DNA of 64,000 bases, taken from NCBI RefSeq assembly GCF_050717535.1, contig NZ_JBOITM010000080.1, positions 1 through 64,000 of the forward strand, read 5' to 3'. The position numbers and the translations under genes were made by a program. Within the stretch, counting starts at the first letter, position 1. Each line of letters opens with the position of its first letter. A model generated the notes under the pieces. That model did no database searches. It worked only from the letters and a program-made list of their open reading frames with translations, and was not told the origin of the DNA. Below are positions 37,294 through 44,992 of this stretch, piece by piece. The DNA comes from Clostridium_AD sp050717535 (GTDB taxonomy: Bacteria; Bacillota; Clostridia; Clostridiales; Clostridiaceae).

Positions 37294-38685
37294 ATGGAAA
37301 AATTGTTAGTAAAACAAATTTACAGAGAAAAAGAAAAGTATGATGGATGCGAAATATCTATTTCAGGATGGATAAGAACTTTAAGAGCTTCTAAAGCATT
37401 TGGATTTATAGAAGTAAATGATGGAAGTTTCTTTAAAAATATTCAAGTAGTTTTTGAGGAAGGGTTAGAGAATTTTCCGGAAATAGCAAAGCTTCCTATA
37501 AGCTCTTCTTTGACTATAGAAGGAACACTACTTGTAACACCAGGAGCTAAGCAACCATTTGAACTTAAAGCTACTAAAATACTTTTAGAAGGAATGTCAG
37601 ATACTGACTATCCATTGCAAAAGAAAAGACACTCTTTTGAGTATTTAAGAACTATTGCACATCTTAGACCTAGAAGCAATGCTTTTTCAGCAGTATTTAG
37701 AGTAAGGTCACTAACTGCTTTTGCTATACATGAGTTTTTTCAAAAGAGAAACTTTGTATATACACATACACCAATAATTACTGGTAGTGATTGTGAAGGT
37801 GCAGGTGAAATGTTTAGAATATCTACTCTTGATGCAAATGACATGCCTTTGGATAAAGACAAAAAAGTTGATTTTACGCAAGACTTTTTTGGTAAAGAAA
37901 CTGGCTTAACTGTAAGTGGACAATTGGCAGCAGAGGCATTTGCACTGGCTTTTAGAAGTGTTTATACTTTTGGGCCAACATTTAGAGCAGAAAATTCTAA
38001 TACAGCAAGACATGCGGCTGAGTTTTGGATGATAGAGCCTGAAATAGCTTTTGCAGATTTAAAAGATGATATGCAACTAGCAGAAGATATGATGAAATAT
38101 ATTATTAAATATGTTATGGAAAATGCTCCAGAAGAAATGGAATTTTTCAATAGTTTTGTAGATAAAGGTCTAATTGAGAGACTAAATAGTGTCGTTAATG
38201 CAGATTTTGGCAGAGTGACTTACACTGAAGCTATAGATATTTTACAAAAATCAGGAAAGAAATTTCAGTATCCAGTAAATTGGGGCTGTGATCTTCAAAC
38301 TGAACATGAAAGATATTTAACAGAGGAAGTTTATAATAAGCCATTATTTGTAACTGATTATCCAAAAGAGATAAAATCTTTTTATATGAGAATAAATGAT
38401 GACAATAAAACAGTTGCTGCTATGGACTTACTTGTACCAGGAATAGGGGAAATTATTGGTGGAAGTCAAAGAGAAGAAAGGCAAGATGTCTTAGAAGCTA
38501 GAATGGAGGAATGTGGTCTTGATAAAGAAGATTACTGGTGGTATTTAGAGCTAAGAAAATATGGCGGAACTAAACATGCTGGATTTGGACTAGGATTTGA
38601 AAGGGCTATTATGTATATTACAGGAATGAGCAATATTAGAGACGTTATTCCGTTCCCAAGGACAACTGGAAGTGCTGAGTTTTAA
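37294..38685 (+). CDS. asnS: Asparaginyl-tRNA synthetase
   Basis: A class IIb aminoacyl-tRNA synthetase of 463 residues charging tRNA-Asn. An N-terminal OB-fold (SISGWIRTLRASKAFGFIEV) recognises the anticodon. The catalytic domain has motif 2, FGPTFRAENSNTARHAAEF, and motif 3, GFGLGFERAIMYITG. The EFWMIEPE stretch is typical of AsnRS. AAGGAGGG precedes the ATG. Expression is controlled by the T-box leader whose AAC specifier matches the enzyme. Confidence 0.97.
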   Translation: MEKLLVKQIYREKEKYDGCEISISGWIRTLRASKAFGFIEVNDGSFFKNIQVVFEEGLENFPEIAKLPISSSLTIEGTLLVTPGAKQPFELKATKILLEGMSDTDYPLQKKRHSFEYLRTIAHLRPRSNAFSAVFRVRSLTAFAIHEFFQKRNFVYTHTPIITGSDCEGAGEMFRISTLDANDMPLDKDKKVDFTQDFFGKETGLTVSGQLAAEAFALAFRSVYTFGPTFRAENSNTARHAAEFWMIEPEIAFADLKDDMQLAEDMMKYIIKYVMENAPEEMEFFNSFVDKGLIERLNSVVNADFGRVTYTEAIDILQKSGKKFQYPVNWGCDLQTEHERYLTEEVYNKPLFVTDYPKEIKSFYMRINDDNKTVAAMDLLVPGIGEIIGGSQREERQDVLEARMEECGLDKEDYWWYLELRKYGGTKHAGFGLGFERAIMYITGMSNIRDVIPFPRTTGSAEF

Positions 38686-38714
38686 TATTACCTTGTAATT
38701 AATTTATACTTTTT

Positions 38715-38752
38715 AAAGTAGCTCCTAATGTATATAAATTGGGAGCTACTTT
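38715..38752 (+). terminator. Terminator of asnS
   Basis: AAAGTAGCTCC (38715-38725) pairs with GGGAGCTACTTT (38741-38752). Confidence 0.8.
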
Positions 38753-38815
38753 AATTTAAGTACCTGAAAAAATAGCAAGAACGCAAAGAACACAAAGAAC
38801 TCATATATAATTAGC

Positions 38816-38844
38816 TTAACAAAACTGATATTTTAGTGTATAAT
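38816..38844 (+). promoter_or_regulatory. Sigma-A promoter of the second yitT-like gene
   Basis: TTAACA (38816-38821) and TATAAT (38839-38844) with a 17-base spacer, 207 bases upstream of the start codon, leaving a long leader. Confidence 0.7.
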
Positions 38845-38904
38845 TTTAGATGTGCAGTTATATAGCCTATTAAAAAAAGAAAATAGATATTTTATATTAA
38901 GATT

Positions 38905-38970
38905 CTAAAGATCCAGTAAGTGAATACTGGTGATGAGTATACTCTTGACCTATGGTTAAGGGTTTTTTAT
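38905..38970 (+). promoter_or_regulatory. Structured leader ending in a terminator
   Basis: Three hairpins stand in a row: CCAGTA/TACTGG (38913-38930), the palindrome GAGTATACTC (38935-38944), and CTTGACC (38944-38950) with GGTTAAG (38954-38960) followed by a GG and six T (38963-38968). The second and third share a base at 38944 and so may be mutually exclusive. This is the layout of an attenuator or riboswitch. I cannot assign it to a known class. Confidence 0.5.
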
Positions 38971-39050
38971 GGTTATAAAATAATAATTATAAATATTAAA
39001 TATATTTTAAGGAGTATATATAGAGAAATACAAATGAGGAGGGAATAAGT

Positions 39051-39902
39051 ATGAAAAAAATCATTAAAGAGTACATCTTAATAACTATTGGACTAGCGCT
39101 CGTAGCTGTAGGAGTGTATTTCTTTTTAGTACCAAATAATTTAGCTGTAGGTGGAGTTAGTGGCCTTGCTATGATTATAAATTCGTATATGCCAAGTATT
39201 TCTATTGGGGCTATAATGCTTATATTAAATATAATCCTATTCATTATAGGGTTTATATTTATAGGATCTAGCTTTGGAGTTAAGACAATTTATTCTAGCT
39301 TGGGATTATCTGGTATGATATGGGGATTAGAGAAGATTTACCCTATGAGTGGTAGTATAACAAACGATTTATTTCTGGAGCTAATCTTTGGAATATTAAT
39401 TGGAGCAGTGGGCATGGGTATGGTGTTTAACCAAAATGCTTCCACAGGAGGAACTGATATCATAGCCAAAATACTTTATAAGTATTTTCATTTAGATATA
39501 GGCAAGGCTTTACTTTTGTCTGATTTTTTTGTAACTATTTTCGCAGGTATTGCCTTTGGACCTAAAATTGGAATGTATGCATTGCTTGGAGTCATTATCA
39601 ACGGGTTTACCATAGATGCAGTTATTGCAGGAATGAATATTTGCAAGAAAATTGAGGTTGTTAGTTCAAGAGGCGAAGATATAAAAAAATATATTATTGA
39701 AGAGTTAGATAGAGGGGCGACTTTATATACAGCTAAAGGAGCATATACTAATGAGGAAAAAGAAATTATAACTACTGTTTTAGGTAAAAAGGAATTTATA
39801 AAATTAAAGATTTTTATAAAAGAAATTGATAAAAAAGCATTTATAATCTCATATAATGTACATGAAATTCTTGGAGAGGGATTTAAAGATATAAATGATT
39901 GA
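39051..39902 (+). CDS. YitT-family membrane protein 2
   Basis: A 283-residue member of the same family as the gene at 34625: NLAVGGVSGLAMIINSYM, then FNQNASTGGTDIIAKILYKY, and a DUF2179 tail with RGATLYTAKGAYTNEEKEII and NVHEILGEGF. Several N-terminal helices are followed by a cytoplasmic domain. The function is unknown. GAGGAGGG precedes the ATG. It is preceded by a 200-base leader with a terminator, unlike its paralogue. Confidence 0.9.
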   Translation: MKKIIKEYILITIGLALVAVGVYFFLVPNNLAVGGVSGLAMIINSYMPSISIGAIMLILNIILFIIGFIFIGSSFGVKTIYSSLGLSGMIWGLEKIYPMSGSITNDLFLELIFGILIGAVGMGMVFNQNASTGGTDIIAKILYKYFHLDIGKALLLSDFFVTIFAGIAFGPKIGMYALLGVIINGFTIDAVIAGMNICKKIEVVSSRGEDIKKYIIEELDRGATLYTAKGAYTNEEKEIITTVLGKKEFIKLKIFIKEIDKKAFIISYNVHEILGEGFKDIND

Positions 39903-39903
39903 A

Positions 39904-39942
39904 AAAATATAAGCTACTGACAAAGTCAGTAGCTTATATTTT
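39904..39942. terminator. Bidirectional terminator after the second yitT-like gene
   Basis: AAAATATAAGCTACTGAC (39904-39921) pairs perfectly with 39925-39942 around a 3-base loop. It also ends the converging ferredoxin gene. Confidence 0.88.
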
Positions 39943-39965
39943 AATTATGTGAAATATGTTTTTAA

Positions 39966-40136
39966 TTAAGCTTCGACTGGAGCGCCTACAGGGCAAACAC
40001 CAGCACAAGCTCCACAATCGATACAAGTATCAGCATCTATAACAAATATAGAATCTCCTTGGCTTATAGCGTTAACTGGACATTCTGGCTCACAAGCTCC
40101 ACAACTTACACATGCATCAGTAATTTTATATGACAT
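39966..40136 (-). CDS. 2[4Fe-4S] ferredoxin
   Basis: A clostridial-type electron carrier of 56 residues, read from an ATG at 40136 with AGGAGG upstream. Two CxxCxxCxxxCP motifs are visible: CVSCGACEPECP and CIDCGACAGVCP, each binding one [4Fe-4S] cluster. It ends in GAPVEA. Such ferredoxins serve pyruvate:ferredoxin oxidoreductase and hydrogenase. It is monocistronic and probably highly expressed. Confidence 0.96.
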   Translation of the reverse strand: MSYKITDACVSCGACEPECPVNAISQGDSIFVIDADTCIDCGACAGVCPVGAPVEA

Positions 40137-40259
40137 AATAATCAACCTCCTTTTTTAATAATCCACGTACATAATACCATAATTGGCCTAATAAATAAAG
40201 TATTAAGATTAATTATTTTTGATTTAGTTATGGATGGGCTAAACATTAGGTATAAAACT

Positions 40260-40480
40260 AAAACCATAGAATTTAATCTATGGAAAATTAGAGGTGCCTA
40301 ATTTGTGGATATAAAAAAAGTGGGGTATTAAGTGAACTGAATTAAATGTAGTCACAGCTAAAAACTAGATTTAAAACAGTTAACTTAATACATTGGTAGT
40401 TAATAACTTTAGCTGTATATATATTAAAGATGAGCTCATCTATTTAGCTGCGAGTTAATAACTATCGGTAGTATTATATG
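40260..40480. repeat. Gene-free stretch with inverted and direct repeats
   Basis: The 590 bases between ferredoxin and the next gene hold no supported gene. They contain CCATAG/CTATGG (40264-40283) and GTATTAAGTGAACTG (near 40325) against CAGTTAACTTAATAC (near 40377). There is also an 11-base direct repeat, AGTTAATAACT, at about 40398 and 40453, flanking the palindrome GATGAGCTCATC. They may be remains of a small mobile or phage sequence. Confidence 0.4.
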
Positions 40481-40727
40481 TAGAAAATTAACAGACTATT
40501 CAGTATAAAATAAAAAAACATATTTTTATATTCAGCGCGAATAAGAGAAAACATAATAGTTTTTCCTCGTAAATGTAGAAAGGCGTAGGATTTATAGTTA
40601 TTAAATAGTTTTTTTAAAATATAGTGTATATAATTGCTTGATTAATAAATAAAATAGAGGTATTATGTAAGAAAATCAATTATATAATGTATAGGTTTAC
40701 CTAAATAAATAATAGGTGGTGTTTTTG

Positions 40728-41231
40728 ATGATAGAAAACATTTACATGGAAAATTTATTTGCAAAATACAATAAAAATTTTGATATAAGTAAAAACATAG
40801 AGCTATGTGATAAAAAAATAAGTCTCTTCGCTGAATACAGAGGTGTAGGTGGGAGAACTTTTATGACGCAAACAGATATAATTGATAGATTTGAATTTAA
40901 CGAATATTGTGTTGTAAAGGATTACAAAAATGTTAATATGGAAGATGTTGTTGAGTATACAGAATATTTGAAGACGGTGATTAATACTTTAGTAAAGCCG
41001 CATAGAGAGCATAAGAGTTCAACTATAACGGGAGTAATTGTATGTAGTACACCTATAGATAAGAGTACAGAAAATTTCATAGAAAAATTTAAATTTAATA
41101 AACCCTACAAATTCTATTTTCATGGCTGGAGTGAAATACGGCTATTATTAGTTGATTTAAGTAATAATCTAGTTATTTCAAATAAGCAAGGCAGAAGAGT
41201 GAAAAAGGTGTATATTCCTACATCTTTATAA
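40728..41231 (+). CDS. Unknown protein, 167 residues
   Basis: A soluble protein beginning MIENIYMENLFAKYNKNF and containing FAEYRGVGGRTFMTQTDI and KFYFHGWSEIRLLLVDL. I do not recognise the family. The ATG at 40728 is chosen because AGGTGG lies upstream; the GTG at 40716 is too close. Its last 30 bases are repeated directly after the stop (41237-41265). It has no clear operon partner. Confidence 0.65.
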   Translation: MIENIYMENLFAKYNKNFDISKNIELCDKKISLFAEYRGVGGRTFMTQTDIIDRFEFNEYCVVKDYKNVNMEDVVEYTEYLKTVINTLVKPHREHKSSTITGVIVCSTPIDKSTENFIEKFKFNKPYKFYFHGWSEIRLLLVDLSNNLVISNKQGRRVKKVYIPTSL

Positions 41232-41265
41232 TAGATAAAAAGGTGTATATTTTTACATCTTTATA
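41202..41265 (+). repeat. 29-base tandem duplication at a gene end
   Basis: AAAAAGGTGTATATTCCTAC... (41202-41230) recurs at about 41237-41265 with two changes (TTT for CCT). The first copy encodes the last residues of the unknown protein; the second lies in the untranslated region before the cstA-like gene. Confidence 0.75.
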
Positions 41266-41286
41266 TAAAAAGAAGGGGGACTATTA

Positions 41287-42918
41287 ATGAATTCTATAGT
41301 ACTATTACTTCTAGGAATTATTATTTTCTTAACCGCTTATGCTACTTATGGTGGATACCTTGCTAAAAAATGGGGTATAGACACTAAAAAAGAAACTCCA
41401 GCTTATACAAAACGGGACAATATAGATTATTGTCCTGCAGATGCAAAAATTCTTTTAGGACATCATTTTTCATCTATTGCTGGTGCTGGACCTATAGCAG
41501 GACCAATTCAAGCTGCTATTTTTGGATGGATACCAGTTTTATTATGGATTTTGATTGGTAGTGTTTTTATAGGTGGTGTGCATGATTTTGGATCACTATT
41601 CGCATCCATGAGACATGAAGGAAAATCCATAGGTGAAATTATTCGTATTAATATAGGCGAAAGAGGCAAAATGATATTTAATATTTTCGCATGGGTTACA
41701 TTAGTCCTTGTGGTTGCAGCTTTTACAGATATATGTGCTTCAACTTTTGCCTTTGATGCTATGAAGCCGGAACTTATTACTGGGGCTCGTGCAGGGACTG
41801 CATCAATATTATTTATTTTCCTTGCAATGGCATTTGGTTTTGTTGTTTATAGAAAAAATGCAAGCATTGGTTTATCTACGGTTATAGGTGTTGCACTATT
41901 GTTTTTATGTGTATACCTTGGCTATACCTTCCCAATTGCTAAGCTTACAAAATTTCAATGGGATATCATTCTTTTAATTTACATTACGTTGGCATCTACA
42001 CTTCCAGTTTGGATGTTATTACAACCAAGAGATTATTTATGCTCTTTCTTACTTTATGCAATGCTGGCTGGTGCAGTAGTGGGAATACTATTAACTCATC
42101 CTACTATGAAGTTACCAGGGTTTACATCTTTTACAGTTAAAAATCAAACACTATTTCCATTCTTATTTGTTACTGTTGCCTGTGGAGCCGTTTCAGGTTT
42201 TCACTCTTTGGTGGCATCAGGAACTACATCAAAACAAATTAATAAAGAGGGTGATGCGAAACTCATAGGTTATGGTGCAATGCTCATTGAAGGATTAGTT
42301 GCAATAATTGCTCTTATTTCTATTGGATATGTTGCTAAATCGCAAGGTACTCCAGCACAAATTTTTGCTAGTGGTGTTGCTACGTTTATGAATAGTTTTG
42401 GATTGCCAATGCAGGTTGGAAAAGTTTTTGTTATTCTTGCTTTCTCTGCCTTTGCTTTAACAAGCTTAGATACTGCTACACGAATAGGTAGATATATATT
42501 TCAAGAATTTTTTACAAATGCATCTGAGAAAACTAAGAAAACCTATGCAAACATGTATACCGCAACTTTTATAACGGTAGCTGCATCTGCTGCATTATTA
42601 GCATATGGGTATCAAAAAATTTGGCCAATATTTGGTTCAGCAAATCAATTATTAGCAGCCTTAGCTTTACTTGCAGTAACTTCATGGCTTGCGAAAGTTG
42701 GAAAGAAAACTATTATGACTTTAATTCCAATGGTCTTTATGTTTATAGTTTCGCTTTCAGCATTATTCCTACTTATTAAACAATATTTATTCAGTGAAAA
42801 TAAAAATATGATTCTAGGTTGTTTTGCAGTTTTATTATTCATTCTTGCAATAGTATTAATAATAGAAGCTTACAAAGCCTTAAGTGGTAAATCAAAAGGC
42901 AAAAACGTAAGTGTTTAA
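41287..42918 (+). CDS. CstA-family transporter 3 (longer type)
   Basis: A carbon-starvation family permease of 543 residues, more distant from the two cstA genes at 13423 and 15086. It has CPADAKILLGHHFSSIAGAG, GSVFIGGVHDFGSLFASMRH, CGAVSGFHSLVASGTTSKQI and ALTSLDTATRIGRYIFQEFF. Many membrane helices are present. The pattern HHFSSIAGAGPI is characteristic of the classical CstA peptide/pyruvate permease. GGGGG precedes the ATG. There is no sensor pair beside it. A terminator follows at 42942. Confidence 0.9.
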   Translation: MNSIVLLLLGIIIFLTAYATYGGYLAKKWGIDTKKETPAYTKRDNIDYCPADAKILLGHHFSSIAGAGPIAGPIQAAIFGWIPVLLWILIGSVFIGGVHDFGSLFASMRHEGKSIGEIIRINIGERGKMIFNIFAWVTLVLVVAAFTDICASTFAFDAMKPELITGARAGTASILFIFLAMAFGFVVYRKNASIGLSTVIGVALLFLCVYLGYTFPIAKLTKFQWDIILLIYITLASTLPVWMLLQPRDYLCSFLLYAMLAGAVVGILLTHPTMKLPGFTSFTVKNQTLFPFLFVTVACGAVSGFHSLVASGTTSKQINKEGDAKLIGYGAMLIEGLVAIIALISIGYVAKSQGTPAQIFASGVATFMNSFGLPMQVGKVFVILAFSAFALTSLDTATRIGRYIFQEFFTNASEKTKKTYANMYTATFITVAASAALLAYGYQKIWPIFGSANQLLAALALLAVTSWLAKVGKKTIMTLIPMVFMFIVSLSALFLLIKQYLFSENKNMILGCFAVLLFILAIVLIIEAYKALSGKSKGKNVSV

Positions 42919-42941
42919 AGAAATAGCCTAATTATTCAGAT

Positions 42942-42992
42942 AAAAGGGTAGAGCAAGTTCGTGATTTTCATGGACATGATCTACCCTTTTTT
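42942..42992 (+). terminator. Terminator after cstA-like 3
   Basis: AAAAGGGTAGA (42942-42952) pairs with TCTACCCTTTTTT (42980-42992). Confidence 0.8.
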
Positions 42993-43032
42993 ATATTTTG
43001 GATCGTACTACAAGATGCTACAAGGTTATAAT

Positions 43033-43073
43033 TGCCACCCACATGCCAATTGCCATGTGGGTGGCACTTTTTT
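43033..43073 (+). terminator. Second strong terminator hairpin
   Basis: TGCCACCCACATG (43033-43045) pairs with CATGTGGGTGGCA (43054-43066), followed by C and six T. It insulates the PTS locus from upstream transcription. A similar GC-rich hairpin ends that locus at 51377. Confidence 0.88.
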
Positions 43074-43085
43074 AGATATTAAATA

Positions 43086-43154
43086 ATGTCATCATCATAT
43101 AATGACTAATTAGTTTATCTTTGGATTGTATGTAAATGTTTACTTGTATATAAT
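43086..43154 (+). promoter_or_regulatory. Promoter, operator and cre-like site of the first PTS gene
   Basis: TTGTAT (43126-43131) and TATAAT (43149-43154) with a 17-base spacer. TGTAAATGTTTACT lies within the promoter and matches a cre site with one change, so CcpA repression is likely. Upstream, GTCAT and ATGAC about 9 bases apart (43088-43105) form an inverted repeat, a candidate site for the PRD regulator. The whole block is repeated before the gene at 44993. Confidence 0.6.
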
Positions 43155-43228
43155 TAAATTAAAGTAATTAAGAAATAGTTTCTGCAGAAATTTTCAGCAA
43201 TTACGAAAAAATATAGGGGGCAATTTAA

Positions 43229-44620
43229 ATGTCAAACCTTCAAGTAAATGCTAAAATAAAAACCAAAGGAAAAACTCAAGAAAGAGTACAAGGTTTCGGA
43301 CGATTTTTAAGTGGAATGATACTTCCCAATATAGGTGCATTTATTGCATGGGGGCTAATAACAGCATTATTTATACCAACTGGCTGGCGCCCTAATTCTA
43401 ATTTTGCTAAATTAGTTGGTCCAATGATAACATATCTTCTGCCTTTATTAATAGGTTATACTGGTGGTAAAATGGTAGGTGGGACACGAGGCGGAGTAGT
43501 TGGTGCAATTGCAACTATGGGTATTATAGTAGGAGCAGATATTCCAATGTTCATGGGCGCAATGATAATGGGACCATTGGGTGGTTATGTTATAAAGGAA
43601 TTCGATAAATCTATCGAAGGGAAAGTGCCGGCTGGTTTTGAAATGCTAATTAACAACTATGCAGCGGGTATAATTGGAGCTATTCTAGCATTGGTTGCAT
43701 TTGTAGGAATTGGCCCAGTAGTACTAGGGTTAAATGGTGTTCTAAAAAATGCAGTGGAAGTCATAGTAAAAGCAGGGTTATTACCACTGGCAGCTATATT
43801 TATAGAACCAGCAAAAATATTGTTTCTAAATAATGCAATAGGTAATGGAATTTTGGTGCCAATAGGTGCACAAGAAATTAAAACAATGGGAAAATCAGTA
43901 TTTTTCTTATTAGAATCAAATCCAGGTCCTGGACTTGGAGTACTAGTAGCCTATTGGATGTTCGCAAAAGGCGCAGTAAAAGAATCAGCACCTGGAGCAA
44001 TAATAATTCACTTTCTAGGTGGAATACACGAAATTTATTTTCCTTATGTTTTGATGAACCCACTACTTATAATAGCAGTAATTTGTGGTGGAGCAAGTGG
44101 AATATTTACCTTCCAAATTTTTGGAGCAGGATTAATTGCAGCAGCATCTCCAGGAAGTATAATTGCTATAATTGCAATGACTCCTAAAGGAGGATATTTA
44201 GGAGTACTGGCAGGTGTGCTTGTAGGCGCTGTGGTTTCCTTCTTAATATCATCTGTAATAATTAAAAGATCAAATGGCAAGACAACAGGAAATGAATTGG
44301 AACAGGCAAAAGAAAAGGTTAGTGAGTTAAAGGGAGTAAGAGTTAAAACTTTTAAAAAAGTAATATTTTCATGTGATGCAGGAATGGGATCAAGTGCAAT
44401 GGGAGCAACAACATTAAAGAACAAGTTTAAAAAAGCAGGTTTTGATATAGAGGTTGTTCATTGCGCAATAAACGAAATTCCGATTGATGCAGAACTTGTT
44501 ATTACTCATGAAACATTAGCAGATAGGGCAAGAAGCAGAGCACCAAAGGCGGAAATTATTCCAATTAAAAATTTTATCAATAGTCCTGAATATGATAAAT
44601 TAGTAAATAGACTTTTATAA
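43229..44620 (+). CDS. mtlA: PTS mannitol-type transporter, EIICB
   Basis: A polyol-specific phosphotransferase permease of 463 residues. EIIC (about 1-345) spans the membrane and shows GRFLSGMILPNIGAFIAWGL and GGTRGGVVGAIATMGIIVG, with HFLGGIHEIYFPYV as the substrate loop. EIIB (about 375-463) has IFSCDAGMGSSAMGA, with the phosphorylated Cys near residue 382. EIIA is absent, and the domain fused to the next copy probably serves both. Its EIIC differs from the copy at 47131 by only a handful of residues. GGGGG precedes the ATG. The substrate may not be mannitol, because the usual mannitol 1-phosphate dehydrogenase is missing. Confidence 0.9.
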   Translation: MSNLQVNAKIKTKGKTQERVQGFGRFLSGMILPNIGAFIAWGLITALFIPTGWRPNSNFAKLVGPMITYLLPLLIGYTGGKMVGGTRGGVVGAIATMGIIVGADIPMFMGAMIMGPLGGYVIKEFDKSIEGKVPAGFEMLINNYAAGIIGAILALVAFVGIGPVVLGLNGVLKNAVEVIVKAGLLPLAAIFIEPAKILFLNNAIGNGILVPIGAQEIKTMGKSVFFLLESNPGPGLGVLVAYWMFAKGAVKESAPGAIIIHFLGGIHEIYFPYVLMNPLLIIAVICGGASGIFTFQIFGAGLIAAASPGSIIAIIAMTPKGGYLGVLAGVLVGAVVSFLISSVIIKRSNGKTTGNELEQAKEKVSELKGVRVKTFKKVIFSCDAGMGSSAMGATTLKNKFKKAGFDIEVVHCAINEIPIDAELVITHETLADRARSRAPKAEIIPIKNFINSPEYDKLVNRLL

Positions 44621-44630
44621 TTAGAAGCTT

Positions 44631-44672
44631 ATACATAAAAACAGTAAATTAAGGTTTACTGTTTTTGTGTAT
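44631..44672 (+). terminator. Terminator after the EIICB gene
   Basis: ATACATAAAAACAGTAAA (44631-44648) pairs with TTTACTGTTTTTGTGTAT (44655-44672) with one G-T pair. Confidence 0.8.
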
Positions 44673-44824
44673 AAATATAAATTGTAAGTAATTTATATAT
44701 AAAGATATTTTGAAAATGCAGTGAATTCATATAAATAAATTTTTGTGAATATGTGGATAATAAATAGGTGGAATAGTTCTAGATTAATTTGGTATTGTGT
44801 TTAATATTTATTACATATTAAATA

Positions 44825-44893
44825 TTGTCATCATTAGCTACTGACTAATCAATATATCTTTGAATTGTATGCAGTTGTTTACTAGAATATAAT
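44825..44893 (+). promoter_or_regulatory. Second copy of the PTS promoter, before the regulator
   Basis: TTGTAT (44865-44870) and TATAAT (44888-44893) with a 17-base spacer. The block from TATTAAAT through GTCATCAT, TGACTAAT and the AAAGTAATT beyond is clearly homologous to 43078-43170. The cre-like core is weaker here (GCAGTTGTTTACT), so repression may differ between copies. Confidence 0.6.
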
Positions 44894-44992
44894 AAAGTTA
44901 AAGTAATTGAGAAACAGTTACTTCAAAGATTATTTTAATAAAAAATTCAAAGTAACATTAATACAATCTTTTAATAAATTTGGAGGAATTTT

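Noticed and set aside
38913..38960. Fluoride riboswitch before the second yitT-like gene
   Set aside because: GGTGATGAG recalls part of the motif, but the rest of the consensus and the pseudoknot could not be found.
43954..44187. A 77-codon frame repeated in both PTS permease genes
   Set aside because: It is an out-of-frame reading of the conserved EIIC sequence and has no ribosome site.
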